DNA of 64,000 nucleotides. It comes from Tubulanus polymorphus. Its lineage: Eukaryota > Nemertea > Palaeonemertea > Tubulaniformes > Tubulanidae. Of the stretch, positions 29,155 to 41,262 are shown piece after piece; the stretch's first letter is position 1; the number at the start of each line of letters is the position of its first letter. A model generated the notes under the pieces. The model had not been told where the DNA came from. It ran no database searches and worked only from the letters and a program-made list of their open reading frames with translations. Both the position numbers and the translations under genes were made by a program. The stretch is taken from positions 6,880,278 through 6,944,277 of the forward strand of contig NC_134030.1 of NCBI RefSeq assembly GCF_964204645.1, given 5' to 3'.

Positions 29155-29735
29155 TACCCTCCGAGGTCACCAAACCAAACTTTGACTATTTGGTCACCAA
29201 ACCAGGGCCATGAACCAAACTTTGACTCTGGTCACTAAACCAGGGCCATGGACCAAACTTTGACTCAAGTAGGTCACCAAACCAGGGCCGTGAACCAAAC
29301 TTTGACTCTGGTCACCAAACCAGGGCCATGGACCAAACTTTGACTCAAGTAGGTCACCAAACCAGGGCCGTGAACCGAACTTTGGCTCTTAGGTTGCCAA
29401 ACCAGGAATATGGACCAAACTGACTCTTTGGTCAATAAACCAGGGCTGTGGACTAAAAGATTTGACTCTGGTCACCAAATGAAGACTGAACCAAACTTTG
29501 AATCTTTATATAGGTCACCAAACCAGGGCCGTGAACCAAACTGACTCTTTGGTCACAAAATGAGGACTGAACCAAACTTTGACTCTTAGGTCACCAAACC
29601 AGGGCCGTGAACCTAACTTTCACTCTTAGGTCACCAAACCATGGCCGTGAACCAACTTTGACTCTTAGGTCACCAAACCAGGGCAATGGACCAAACTTTG
29701 ACTCTGGTCACCAAACCAGGGCCATGAATGAAATG
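29155..29735 (+). repeat. ~40-bp minisatellite
   Basis: About fourteen imperfect tandem copies of GGTCACCAAACCAGGGCC followed by RTGAACCAAACTTTGACTC, with variable length and frequent small deletions. The 63-codon frame at 29607 is a by-product. Confidence 0.92.
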
Positions 29736-31149
29736 TCTAAAGCTATTAATGTTTATAAGAACACTAGTTATTTCTTTTGTCTTCACGAATTTATTTGAAA
29801 ATGAAATGATTTAGGTGGAACTAATGACGTTGTTAACGTATACAACATTGTATATCAGCGTTGTGGCTGCTACTGTTTAATTGGCAGCTGTAAGGGATTC
29901 TCTAAATTAACTAACATATTTTACTGTCACTAAGTTGTCTCTAAAATAGATACAAACTTGATCCCAGTTGGAACTGGTGAGTGCCAGTGAGAAGACAACT
30001 AATAAAATGAGAAAGGCCGAAAAAGAAAAAGCCATATGAAAAGAAAAATATGAAGCGAATGTGAAACAGCATAAAATGCTGATATAAAGAGTGGAGTCTG
30101 AGAGCAATTCGAAGGTTTAGTGTCCTGCTGGCCTAGATGGCGGGCAGGGGTCTATTCCTACCTCGACTCCAAAACACAGAGAATAATATAAAGAGTGGGG
30201 TCCGAGAGCAATTCGAAGGTTTAGTGTCCTGCTGGCTTAGCGAGCGGGCAGGGGTCTATTCCTACCTCGACTCAAAAAAGGATAATTCTGTGTGCTGAAA
30301 CATTCGCAAAAAAGAGTTGGAAAAGAAAAACAAAGAAAAATGGCAACTGATGAAATATGGTTGTACATTTATTCGTTCCGCTGGGTTCAAGTTTATCTTA
30401 AAAAGACAATGAAACAGATTGATCGATAAATCTTATGAAAAGGATTCCATAGAACAACTTGCTCAAAAAGCCTCTAGTGGAGAGTATAGAAATGTCTAAT
30501 CTGACTATCAACTGTCATTGTTCCACAATGGTTTCATAATGAGACTGATGCCATGTTGAATTCGTGAAGCAACATAAATAGCCTTGTTAGTGTTTGATTC
30601 ATCCAAATCAGCCATCATTCTTGTCCTTGGTTTGTGTTTGCCTTCCTTACAACATCGTTAGTGTAGAGGTTTGGCTGCTTCTGGTGAACCCTCCATACCT
30701 CCTTCCCTTGCAGCAATGTTAATTTAGTATCTTAGGTTTGGTTTGATAATGTAGAGATAAACACCTCTACAACTGAATTGATAAATGAAACCTATTAACA
30801 GCAACATGCTGTGAAACTTAAATTGATTTGAACAACTCCCGACATAATATAGTCAGTATATAGTCATATAATAACTAGTTGGATGGCTAAGAAAAAATAG
30901 AAAGGAATAATTTGAAAACAATTCCTCATTTGATAAAGGAATCACCTATGAAAATGAGGCCTTGTGATTTTCGATTGGTTTGTGAACATGGTTTTTGATC
31001 ATTTGAGTCTTGTGAATGATGCAATCGATTAAGGATTTTGAGTTGTTTATGAAATTGATATGTTCGTGAAAAATGGCAAATCATTTTGGAGGTTTTTTTG
31101 GAGATAGTAAAGTCATAGGAAGAGACGAAAGAGTTGAGGAGACTTGATG
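29736..31149. other. Region without genes
   Basis: It contains the ~105-bp tandem duplication and otherwise AT-rich sequence. No coding exon was recognised. Confidence 0.5.
30082..30285 (+). repeat. ~105-bp tandem duplication
   Basis: Two adjacent copies begin ATAAAGAGTGG and share GAGAGCAATTCGAAGG, TTTAGTGTCCTGCTGGC and GGGTCTATTCCTACCTCGAC. Copy 1 starts at 30082 and copy 2 at 30188. The GGGTCTATTCC stretch vaguely resembles a B box, but no tRNA fold was found. Confidence 0.8.
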
Positions 31150-31440
31150 GGAGGCTAGGTGGGTGGGCATTGAGGGAGGGCTTGGTGGGTGGGCATTGAG
31201 GGAGGGTTGTTGGGTGGGCATTGAGGGAGGGTGGGAGGGATGGGGTCAGGAGGGCGGGAGGTAAGGGGTCTGGGAGGGCGGGAGGGAAGGGGTCAGGGAG
31301 GGCGGGAGGGATGGGGTCTGGGAGGGCGGGAGGTAAGGGGTCTGGGAGGGCGGGAGGGAAGGGGTCTGGGAGGGCGGGAGGGAAGGGGTCTGGGAGGGGG
31401 GAGGGATGGGGTCTAGGAGGGTCGGGACAGGAGGTTAGGT
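31150..31440 (+). repeat. G-rich minisatellite (GGGAGGGCGGGAGG type)
   Basis: About ten units of GGGAGGGCGGGAGGKAWGGGG followed by TCT. They are more regular than the tract at 24001-24260. The plus strand is strongly G-quadruplex prone. Overlapping Gly/Arg frames here are artefacts. Confidence 0.92.
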
Positions 31441-31721
31441 GAGTTGAAGTGTTACGATGTTTTAGTTAGACAGATGGGAATTGTGAAGATGAGAGAACAA
31501 ATCACTGTTCAATCACAGGATGAAGTAATATAGTGATCTGTACTCTGTATCTGAACACAATGTAACATGTATCTGTAACTGTTTAAACAGTCTGATATCT
31601 ACAACAATCTGGAGAAATTGTAAAGACATCTGATTTTGACGAAGGAACATAAGTGATAACAGTTGTTGATAGTTGTTGTTTACTGTTATCGGCACTAGGG
31701 ACCAATTTCTGATTGATTGAA
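31441..31721. repeat. Inverted-repeat arm, right
   Basis: Reverse complement of 23721-23990. It starts GAGTTGAAGTGTTACGATG next to the G-rich tract. Identity is highest over the first ~90 bases. Confidence 0.85.
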
Positions 31722-32122
31722 AACTTTGAGATGTTACTTGCTGCTCTGTTGTCACTGATTGTGTCTTTTTTCAGAATGAAATAAAAGCAATAGAATCAAC
31801 TATCCAAAAGTTAAGTTTTAAAACTATGAATGAATTTCTCTACAGAATTCTACAAAATTCTATCTGTTTATTTTTTCATATCACAGCAGTTTGAGGTAAG
31901 TTTTCAATCATTTAAATCCCGATTGAAGTTGAAAATATCAACGTGTTATGTTTTTCATACATATTTCCAGTGGACAGAGCTATGGAGGTTTTGGACTCAA
32001 CATTCAAATACTGATGGCTTAAAAACATTGATGAAAATGGTGAGTTTTTGTATATGGTTTCAATCTGCTCTTATTTTATGACAACTATGGTCCCATTCTT
32101 TTTTCTATTCTCGATTTTAGGG

Positions 32123-35100
32123 GCCAAAATGAAGTTGAACCTTTGCAAATCTGCAAACAGCAAACATGCGCTCTACGAATCACACAAGTCAGAAGAGGTG
32201 AGTTTTCTATCGATTTATTGCAGTAATTTGTGGTATTATATGCAATAAACTTTCTCTACATAATTCAACCTATTTCTTGCTTGTTTTACAACTGTATGCT
32301 TCAATTATTTATGTCTTAGCTTTTCAGGAAATCATCAGTGCCCTTAACTTAATGACATTATGGCTCTCTGAAGTGAAATTCTGCTCGAAATGGAAATCTG
32401 CATGTATGGTCAAAAGGCACTAAAACTAATCCGATACAAGTTTGGAAATGGTGAGTTTTTCATCACTCCACTGTGCGCTTACCGGTATTTGTTAATACTC
32501 TAGCAATATATTGTTCTATGCGGCATTTTTGTGTGTCATTCTCTCAAAAGCTTTGTAAGAAGTGTGGCTGCTGCTGCATCCTCTATCACCTTGGAAAATA
32601 TCGTGGACATCATGCTACAATAATCAAAACAAGTAGGAAAAATTGTAATTTTCAGAATAGCAGACATACATGTGATGTTTCTTTATTTCACTAATCAATT
32701 TTCTCTTTACAGAATAAGATCCACACAGCACCAGAATTTACAGTTCAAAAGACCTGGTTCAAAGTTCATCTTCAACATATTGCTAGATCCTCCTCACATG
32801 CATCCTAATTATATTGCAAACACAAAAGCGAAGAAAGCTGTGAGTTTTATTTTGAAACAGCTCTTATTTCATAACAACTTCACTGACAATTTATAGCATT
32901 TATACATTTGTATTTTAGGCCAAAATAAGCGGAACCCTTAACAAATCTGCAAACAGCAAACATGCGCTCTACGAATCACACAAGTCAGAAGAGGTGAGTT
33001 TTCTATCGATTTATTGCAGTAATTTGTGGTATTATATGCAATAAACTTTCTCTACATAATTCAACCTGGTTCTTGCTTGTTTTACAACTGTATGCTTCAA
33101 TTATTTGTGTCTTAGCTTTTTCAGGAAATCATCAGTGCCCTTAACTTAATGAAATTATGGCTCTCTGAAGTGAAATTCTGCTCGAAATGGAAATCTGCAT
33201 GTATGGACAAAAGGCACTAAAACTAATCCGATACAAGTTTGGAAATGGTGAGTTTTTCATCACTCCACTGTGCGCTTACCGGTATTTGTTAATACTCTAG
33301 CAATATATTGTTCTATGCGGCATTTTTGTGTGTCATTCTCTCAAAAGCTTTGTAAGAAGTGTGGCTGCTGCTGCATCCTCTATCACCTTGGGAAATATCG
33401 TGGACATCATGCTACAATAATCAAAACAAGTAGGAAAAATTGTAATTTTCAGAATAGCAGACATACATGTGATGTTTCTTTATTTCACTAATCAATTTTC
33501 TCTTTACAGAATAAGATCCACACAGCACCAGAATTTACAGTTCAAAAGACCTGGTTCAAAGTTCATCTTCAACATATTGCTAGATCCTCCTCACATGCAT
33601 CCTAATTATATTGCAAACACAAAAGCGAAGAAAGCTGTGAGTTTTATTTTGAAACAGCTCTTATTTCATAACAACTTCACTGACAATTTATAGCATTTAT
33701 ACATTTGTATTTTAGGCCAAAATAAGCGGAACCCTTAACAAATCTGCAAACAGCAAACATGCGCTCTACGAATCACACAAGTCAGAAGAGGTGAGTTTTC
33801 TATCGATTTATTGCAGTAATTTGTGGTATTATATGCAATAAACTTTCTCTACATAATTCAACCTGGTTCTTGCTTGTTTTACAACTGTATGCTTCAATTA
33901 TTTGTGTCTTAGCTTTTTCAGGAAATCATCAGTGCCCTTAACTTAATGAAATTATGGCTCTCTGAAGTGAAATTCTGCTCGAAATGGAAATCTGCATGTA
34001 TGGACAAAAGGCACTAAAACTAATCCGATACAAGTTTGGAAATGGTGAGTTTTTCATCACTCCACTGTGTGCTTATTTGTTAATAATCTAGCAATATATT
34101 GTTCTATGCGGCATTTTTATGTGTCATTCTCTCAAAAGCTTTGTAAGAAGTGTGGCTGCTGCTGCATCCTCTATCACCTTGGGAAATATCGTGGACATTA
34201 TGCTACAATAATCAAAACAAGTAAGAAAAATTGTAATTTTCAGAATAGCAGACATACATGTGATGTTTCTTTATTTCACTAATCAATTTTCTCTTTACAG
34301 AATAAGATCCACACAGCACCAGAATTTACAGTTCAAAAGACCTGGTTCAAAGTTCATCTTCAACATATTGCTAGATCCTCCTCACATGCATCCTAATTAT
34401 ATTGCAAACACAAAAGCGAAGAAAGCTGTGAGTTTTATTTTGAAACAGCTCTTATTTCATAACAACTTCACTGACAATTTATAGCATTTATACATTTGTA
34501 TTTTAGGCCAAAATAATTGGAACCCTTAACAAATCTGCAAACAGCAAACATGCGCTCTACGAATCACACAAGTGAGAAGAGGTGAGTTTTCTATCGATTT
34601 ATTGCAGTAATTTGTGGTATTATATGCAATAAACTTTCTCTACATAATTCAACCTATTTCTTGCTTGTTTTACAACTGTATGCTTCAATTATTTATGTCT
34701 TAGCTTTTTCAGGAAATCATCAGTGCCCTTAACTTAATGAAATTATGGCTCTCTGAAGTGAAATTCTGCTCGAAATGGAAATCTGCATGTATGGTCAAAA
34801 GGCACTAAAACTAATCCGATACAAGTTTGGAAATGGTGAGTTTTTCATCACTCCACTGTGTGCTTATTTGTTAATAATCTAGCAATATATTGTTCTATGC
34901 GGCATTTTTATGTGTCATTCTCTCAAAAGCTTTGTAAGAAGTGTGGCTGCTGCTGCATCCTCTATCACCTTGGGAAATATCGTGGACATTATGCTACAAT
35001 AATCAAAACAAGTAAGAAAAATTGTAATTTTCAGAATAGCAGACATACATGTGATGTTTCTTTATTTCACTAATCAATTTTCTCTTTTCAGAATAAAATC

Positions 35101-35297
35101 CACACAGCACCAGAATTTACAGTTCAAAAGACCTGGTTCAAAGTTCATCTTCAACATATTGCTAGATCTTCCTCTCATGCATCCTAATAATATTGCAAAC
35201 ACAAAAGCGAAGAAAGCTGTGAGTTTTATTTTGAAACAGCTCTAATTTCATAACAACTTCACTGACAATTTATAGCATTTATACATTTGTATTTTAG
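32123..35297 (+). repeat. Four ~0.8-kb tandem units
   Basis: Four head-to-tail units with periods of about 796, 797, 791 and 791 bases. Units 1-2 and units 3-4 differ by a six-base deletion after CACTGTG. Other variants link units 1 and 4 against 2 and 3 (for example ATGGTCAAAAGG versus ATGGACAAAAGG). This mosaic pattern points to unequal exchange or conversion. Identity between copies is very high. Confidence 0.95.
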
Positions 35298-35639
35298 GCC
35301 AAAATAAGCGGAACCCTTAACAGAATCTGTGAACAGTAAATATTGTGAATTACTGAACATTTGTAAATGATGCACACTGGTTTAGATCTTCAAAACAAGT
35401 ACCGGTAAATATCTCTGCAGATTCCAGTATCTATAAAACTTGCTGCCGTTTGACTGTAAATGTATGAAGTCATTTCCTGAAAAAAAGTTTTCCGTTTATG
35501 ACCATCCAGTACCATACATAGATTGAATAACTTCTGAGCAGTGGAGAATTTGAAATTATTCCACCAGAATTAAACACCATGGAACTTCTATTCTGGTCAA
35601 AGTTGAAATTAGGAAGTCAAAATTATGCAAATTTTGTAT

Positions 35640-36700
35640 TTTAGGGGCCAAAATGAAGCTGAACCTTGCAAATCTACGAACAGTAAACATATTGCGCTTT
35701 ACGAATCAAACACAAGTCAGAAGTGGTGAGTTTTATATCAATTTATTGCAGTAATTTGTGGTGATTTATCAGTTACAAATTTTATTTTATCATTTTTGTC
35801 CGGTTTCAATAGATATATCTTGAATCAAGTCAGGAAAATGTTTTTGGCTTTTGATCAGTCAATGTCAGTAAATAGATATCAATGCTTTTCGTACATTCTA
35901 TTTTAGAGTACATTCTATAGCTACCATCAGACTCCTCAAATATCTGCATACACTCAACACGTTGTGAAAAACTACTCAAAAAAACCTGGTGGGTTTTCTG
36001 TCAATAGAACTTGAACATGCTGCATTTTCTATTTATTTCACTAATTATTTTCTGGTATAATTTTCTCTTTCCAGAATGCAGTGCGGTGCACCCATCGCAA
36101 ATTGCGCTGGAATAATATCAAATGTTCACTTTCAAATAATCACGAAGAAGCTCGTTGCTGAAGCTGCTAATATTATCGTAAGAAATAAAGTAATTTACTT
36201 TACACAATTCAACCTGGTTCTTGGTTGTTTTAAAATTCTAAATACAATCATAAATTCATATTTTCAGAAAATCATCAGAAATCATTAATGACATTATGGC
36301 TCTTGGTAGTGAAATCCTGCTAGAAATGGAAATCATCTGCATGGTAAAAATGGTACTAAACTAATCCGATACAAGTTTGGAAATGGTGAGTTTTTCATCA
36401 CTCCGCTGTGCACTAATTTGATGATAAACTAGCTATATATTACCGTTATCGTATACGGTCTTTTTATGTGTGATTCTCTAGAAAGTTTTGTAAGAAGTGC
36501 TTCAGCTGCATCACGAATAAAATCTACTCTGAAAATACTGTGGACGATATGCTACAATAATCAAAAAAGTAAGAGAGAACGTAATTTTCAGAATAGCAGA
36601 CATACACGTGTCTCTTTATTTCGTAAATCAATTTAAAATCCACACAGAAACTTTTGTTTCTAAAGTATTTCTTGAAATTCAATCAAACTATATGAAAAAG
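35640..36700 (+). repeat. Degenerate fifth unit
   Basis: Diverged relatives of the tandem-unit segments in the same order: GGGGCCAAAATGAAG at 35644, a GAAATCATTAATGAC segment near 36285, and TTTTGTAAGAAGTGC near 36490. It is older than the four uniform units. One segment reads MALGSEILLEMEIICMV before a stop. Confidence 0.7.
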
Positions 36701-37052
36701 ATTTGCAGACACAAGTTTTCTCTATTCTAGGAAGAAGTCGGGACCAATATGCCATTTGACAAGGACACGGACCAATATACCATCTACCTGGAGATTGATA
36801 TGCTGCCACTTATGTCAGAGATTTACAATTTTAAAGTTTAAAGCTAAATGAATATTGTTGTATTATGCCAGCCGGTACGGACCTCCTGTTATTCTGTTTG
36901 TGATGGTTTCATTGACTGCGAATTTGTATTGACATATCCATAAAAACAATGGAGTCCTTCCCTGATTTGTCTCAAAATGCTGTAACTTCATTTTTGCCTG
37001 TACACTGACTCCGGCGTAAAGAATAGATGATTTAAACCTGTAACGTATACGC

Positions 37053-37058
37053 AATAAA
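37053..37058 (+). terminator. Candidate polyadenylation signal
   Basis: AATAAA 211 bases after the TAA of the last exon-like segment (36841), on the same strand. It supports a transcribed 3' end there. Confidence 0.35.
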
Positions 37059-37114
37059 AGATTAAACACGTAATTCATTTATCAAGAATCCTAATCAAAG
37101 TAGACTTAAGTGAA

Positions 37115-37242
37115 TGAAGAAATAACTAGAACAACCTATGCACAAAATAACAAAACCCCTCAACCTAAGCACTTAACACCCCTTGCTCTACTTTTTCAAT
37201 TAACATGTTCTTCGTATTCCCCCTGTTTTAGTTATTTCTTCA
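37115..37242. mobile_element. Small MITE, copy 1
   Basis: 128 bases with perfect 14-base terminal inverted repeats TGAAGAAATAACTA / TAGTTATTTCTTCA. It has no coding capacity. A second copy lies at 38082. Confidence 0.65.
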
Positions 37243-38081
37243 CACCTGACGATGGTCTCTGATAGACTCCAAAAAGTTGTCTTTAAGTTCTTTTACATTT
37301 GTATAAAGTGGGTTTAAATCTTATTTTAATTTTTACCAACAATTGATATTGAAGATTAATGATTGGCTTTCTGAGATGGATCAAGGGCATGAGATATATT
37401 TTATGCACTCCATGTTACTGCATAAGTTTGTAATTGTTTGTACCCCAGTTCCATTGGTCTGGGTATGTATAAACTTGTATAATATTGTAAATGGACTTAT
37501 TTTGTATTATGTGTCAAGTCCCACAATCATTGAAACCAAAAAGTTGAAATATCGACAGGTTTTCTCTTATCATGGGACTTTATTTTTTATGAACTGTTGT
37601 ATCATTTTATTTGAAATAAATGTATATTTTCTCTGTTGTTCCAGTTGTGATTACAGACGCCAGCAGTTTCATAGACTCTGCGTCACTACGTAGGTGATAA
37701 ACCTACATCCCGTATAGGTTCAGTTTCATAAGAAATGATTTACTCAAAAAATATTCATTCATTGAGGTAAATTGAAATTGAATCGAGTAAAGTCCTTAAG
37801 ATACTGAGCCGAAAGTCCAGTTTCACAACAATTGCATTCGAAATTTGAAGAAATGAGCCAAGCAGTGATCATATGTTTGTGAAACGATCCGTTTCACAAA
37901 CGTAGTAAACCTCTTTCCAATATCTATTTAGGAGTTATTGTGAAACTGAACCCTGCATGGGATGAAATATACTCCTTGCTAGGTGTATAAAACTGCAGCG
38001 TCTAAACTGATTGAAACCCTCGCATCATAGACTAAATCCTACCCGGGTGTACAGTTATGCAAATTAACGAGATGATAGAAA

Positions 38082-38206
38082 TGAAGAAATAACTAGAACA
38101 ACCTATGCACCAAATAACAGATTAGCCTCTCAACCTAAGCACTTAACACCCTCACTCATTCAATTAACTTGTTCTTCCTATTCCCCCTGTTTTAGTTATT
38201 TCTTCA
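38082..38206. mobile_element. Small MITE, copy 2
   Basis: Same 14-base ends as the element at 37115. The flanking sequence to its right is also shared, so this copy arose through duplication of the larger block rather than by independent insertion. Confidence 0.65.
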
Positions 38207-39308
38207 CACCCGACAATGGTCTCTAGAGAGACTCCAAAAAGTTGTCTTTAGATCTTGTGCAGTGGGTTTTAATCTTATTTTGATTTTTACTGAAAATTGA
38301 AATTGATTGAAGATGATGGGCTTTCTGAGATAGATCAAGGGCATTAGATATTTTATGCATGAGATGTTTACGGCTAAAATATGGATACCTTGTTTTTCCG
38401 CTCTACTGAGCTTACAAGTTGACCCGGCCGGCCGCCTATCTACCCTATACATTACTTTTTTTAAATTTTAGTTTTTATCAATTTTACCATATTAACAGAC
38501 CCGGCCGCCATAGAAATGAACTGTCAAATTTTATCAGATTTTACTAAGACCCGGCCGCTCTGGAGAAACAAGGTATCATCTTTGTTTAGCCTAAGTTTGT
38601 GATTGTTTGTACCCAGGACCTAATTTAATTTCATTGGTCTGGGAATGTATGTATAAACTTGTATAATATTGTAAACGGACTTATTTTGTATGATGTGGCA
38701 AGTCCCACAATCATTGAAACCAAAAAGTTGAAATATCGATAGGTTTTCTTTTATCATGGGACTTTATTTTTTATGAACTGTTGTATTGTTTTATGTGAAA
38801 TAAATATATATTTTCTTGTTGTTTCAGTTGTCGTGATTACAGGCGCCAGCAGTTTCATACTCTGCGTCACGTACACGATAAACCTTACCTAGGTGACAAA
38901 CCTAGGTTCAGTTTCCATAAGAAATGATTTACTCAAAAGATATTCATTCATTGAGGTAAACTGAAATTGAATCGAGTAAAGTTTTAAAGAAAATGAGCCG
39001 AATGTCCAGTTTCACAAACCAACAACATGTACTATACGTTCGGACACATTATGACTATGTTAAACGGGTCCTCTAGACCCGGTTTCACTAAACATAGTTT
39101 AACTCTATCCTGAATCAATTTAGGAGTTTTGTGAAACTGGACCCGGCAGGGAATGAAATGCTCTTTACTCGTGTATGAAACTGCTCGCGTCTATTGAACT
39201 AATTGAAACCCTCGCGTCATAGACCAAATCCTACCCGGGCCGTTACAGATCGCTAGTCGTTTGTTTGTGAAACTGCGACCCTGGCCTGCGTTTCAAAGCG
39301 GTCTTAAG

Positions 39309-39374
39309 TTATCCCTGTGATAAGGCTAGTCCCAGTGTTAAATTTCACTATCCCGGTGATTATCACAGGGATAA
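39309..39374. repeat. 15-base perfect inverted repeat
   Basis: TTATCCCTGTGATAA at 39309-39323 and its exact complement at 39360-39374, 36 bases apart. It may be a foldback element end or a hairpin. Confidence 0.7.
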
Positions 39375-39943
39375 ATTCTCATTTTTAAAAAGCATTTAAT
39401 TCCCAGTGAAAACTATCATCGGGACGGGGCGTATCACCGCTTTGAAAAACCCAGCCCGGGTCTTTAGTTCTCTTGTGAAACTGGACTCTGGTATGCGAGG
39501 GTTTGGTTAAAATGTTGCTACCCTGGGAAGCGAGGGTTATATTAGATTTCTTACCCTGGCATGCGAGGGGTTAGATTGGTTGCCTATCTAATAGACTGGT
39601 TGCCTGTCCCATTCTAATCGAAGATAGAGGATCGGTAACCAGTTCCGAGACCGATTCTCCACCCTCCTTGGTAACTGGTGTCTGTTTGATGTTGTATCAA
39701 AAGTTCGTAAAAATAAAATAGAAATAGATTTTTAACAAGATAACGTACCCTGTGTTCGTGTAGATTCTGAAATTGAACTGTGTTTGCAGGGGTCCTCCGA
39801 TAATCGTTTGTCAGCACGACGGTCGTTGATAATTCTCCTGAAATCAATATCGCACCCAACCGATTACGGCATCGATCTCTGAATAACGTATTTATTTTGC
39901 AACCCTCATTTCTCAAAAAAAATAAGTCGCGAACACTTCAGTA

Positions 39944-41158
39944 ATGATGATGGCAGCAATTCGAGTATTTTTCATAGCACTATTATTACCACTGGAGACG
40001 ACCTGCAGCGTCGGGAAATCGACAGCGATAGAGAGTGATGACCCTGCGGCTAATTCAACCGAAGATAGCACTTGGACACCTCGTATCAACGCTACCTCCT
40101 CCAACGCAACGATCCGAACCGAACCAGCAAGTCGGGAATTTGTGACACACCCGGCTTGCAGAGTGAGGCATCCCGCCGATTTCAAACCGATTCCTGAAAA
40201 TGCGTATCGTCAAGCGGTAGCCTATATCAAATTCGCAATCGCTGTAGTAGGAGTTGTCGGTAACACGCTGTCGTTTCTAGTTCTTTACAAAGACAAATCT
40301 CGCGGCACCAGTATCTTCTATTTGAAATATCTAGCCGTTGTCGACTGGCTCGTGTGTGCGTCGGTAATCATTTTCGATTTTCACTATATTCTCTACACTC
40401 GCACGCTCTTGTTGGATAAAACATACGAACCTAACCACCGTATGATGAAACTGTTCGCCTACACCCAAGATGCTAAGTTTTATTTCGGGGCATTGGGTAC
40501 GTGGATACTGATAGTAATCGCCGTTGATCGGTATATAGCAGTTTGTCATCCTCTACGAGCGCAAAGACTCAGCACGTTGACCAGAGCCTACATAACCACG
40601 ATAGTTCTGACGGTAATAATTACAGGCATGTACATACCCCGACAGTTTCGTTATTACACCAAATATTACATACACGCTTGTACCGGAATGGACAACTGGG
40701 TTTTGAGATCGACGAGTTTCGTTAAGAGTTTAAAATACAAATTTTACTCGACGTTCATTCACATGCCTATCGTCTCGATCATTCCGTCAATAATGATATT
40801 TGTTCTGAACGTTTTACTCATAAAATCGTTAAACAAAGCCAGAATCGTGCGTAAGAGCATGTCCACAAAGGATGACTCGTCGAAACAATCGAAAAACGAC
40901 GCTAACCTCACGTTTACTTTGGTCTGCGTATGTATCGTCTTCATGGTCTCTAAAACGTCGGATTTCATCAATGCTATTCTGAGGTTTGTAAAGTTGTACA
41001 CTAATGTGTTGGACGGTGTGAGGTATACTGCTTACACTATAGGAACAAGTTCCACTCTCCACATCGCTAATTGCGCCGTTAATTTCTTCATCTACTGCGC
41101 GGCTAGACGAAGTTTCAGACAGACTCTCTATCGTCTAATTTTCCGTCGTCGTCATTAG
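39944..41158 (+). CDS. Class A peptide GPCR, FMRFamide-receptor-like
   Basis: An intronless 404-residue receptor. A cleavable signal peptide is likely (MMMAAIRVFFIALLLPLE), followed by an N-terminal domain with three N-glycosylation sequons (NST, NAT, NAT). Seven membrane segments follow: TM1 with GNTLS, TM2 with LAVVDW, TM3 ending AVDRY, TM7 with NCAVNFFIYC. The Phe in place of the NPxxY proline (N-F-F-I-Y) is typical of invertebrate FMRFamide receptors and relatives. No CWxP motif is seen in TM6 (CIVFMVSKTSDF), and the usual cysteine at the top of TM3 is missing although an ECL2 cysteine (HACTG) is present. Such receptors signal through G proteins at the neuronal or muscle surface. GPCR identity is secure. 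The subfamily is an inference, and the ligand is unknown. Confidence 0.9.
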   Translation: MMMAAIRVFFIALLLPLETTCSVGKSTAIESDDPAANSTEDSTWTPRINATSSNATIRTEPASREFVTHPACRVRHPADFKPIPENAYRQAVAYIKFAIAVVGVVGNTLSFLVLYKDKSRGTSIFYLKYLAVVDWLVCASVIIFDFHYILYTRTLLLDKTYEPNHRMMKLFAYTQDAKFYFGALGTWILIVIAVDRYIAVCHPLRAQRLSTLTRAYITTIVLTVIITGMYIPRQFRYYTKYYIHACTGMDNWVLRSTSFVKSLKYKFYSTFIHMPIVSIIPSIMIFVLNVLLIKSLNKARIVRKSMSTKDDSSKQSKNDANLTFTLVCVCIVFMVSKTSDFINAILRFVKLYTNVLDGVRYTAYTIGTSSTLHIANCAVNFFIYCAARRSFRQTLYRLIFRRRH

Positions 41159-41256
41159 ATAACGATTTAGTTACGTATCCATAGGTTGAGTATGCCATCA
41201 TCTCAGAGGTATCCACAATTGAACTACAGGCCTGCCCGAGTACATTCGTCGGACAG

Positions 41257-41262
41257 AATAAA
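41257..41262 (+). terminator. Candidate GPCR polyadenylation signal
   Basis: AATAAA about 100 bases after the GPCR stop codon. Confidence 0.4.

Larger units (their letters stand above)
31722..36841 (+). pseudogene. Multi-exon-like transcription unit built on tandem units
   Basis: A plus-strand series of short segments, each preceded by a pyrimidine tract plus AG and followed by GTGAGT or GTAAG. Examples are 31972-32040, 32121-32197, and 75-base segments at 32919-32993 and 33716-33790. The last segment (36731-36841) is open for 36 codons to TAA, and AATAAA follows at 37053. The middle segments repeat with the ~0.8-kb units. Some read open in one frame, but no single frame joins them: the third copy of the 75-base segment (34507) has TGA, and the 123-base segments contain stops. 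I read this as a decayed gene or a spliced non-coding RNA. No protein family was recognised. Confidence 0.4.
37080..39160. repeat. ~1-kb direct duplication
   Basis: The block 37080-37990 recurs as 38050-39160. Shared landmarks are the MITE, GGTCTCT...AGACTCCAAAAAGTTGTC, AGTCCCACAATCATTGAAAC, ATCATGGGACTTTATTTT and GATTTACTCAAAA. The second copy carries an insertion near 38380-38570 with repeated GACCCGGCCG. Confidence 0.8.
36842..39943. other. Repeat-rich spacer upstream of the GPCR gene
   Basis: It holds the AATAAA at 37053, a duplicated ~1-kb block with two small MITEs, a 15-base inverted repeat, and three diverged copies of a motif like CTACCCTGGCATGCGAGGG at 39480-39600. No coding exon is supported. 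The 116-codon frame at 37343 lies in the duplicated block and is broken in the other copy. Confidence 0.6.
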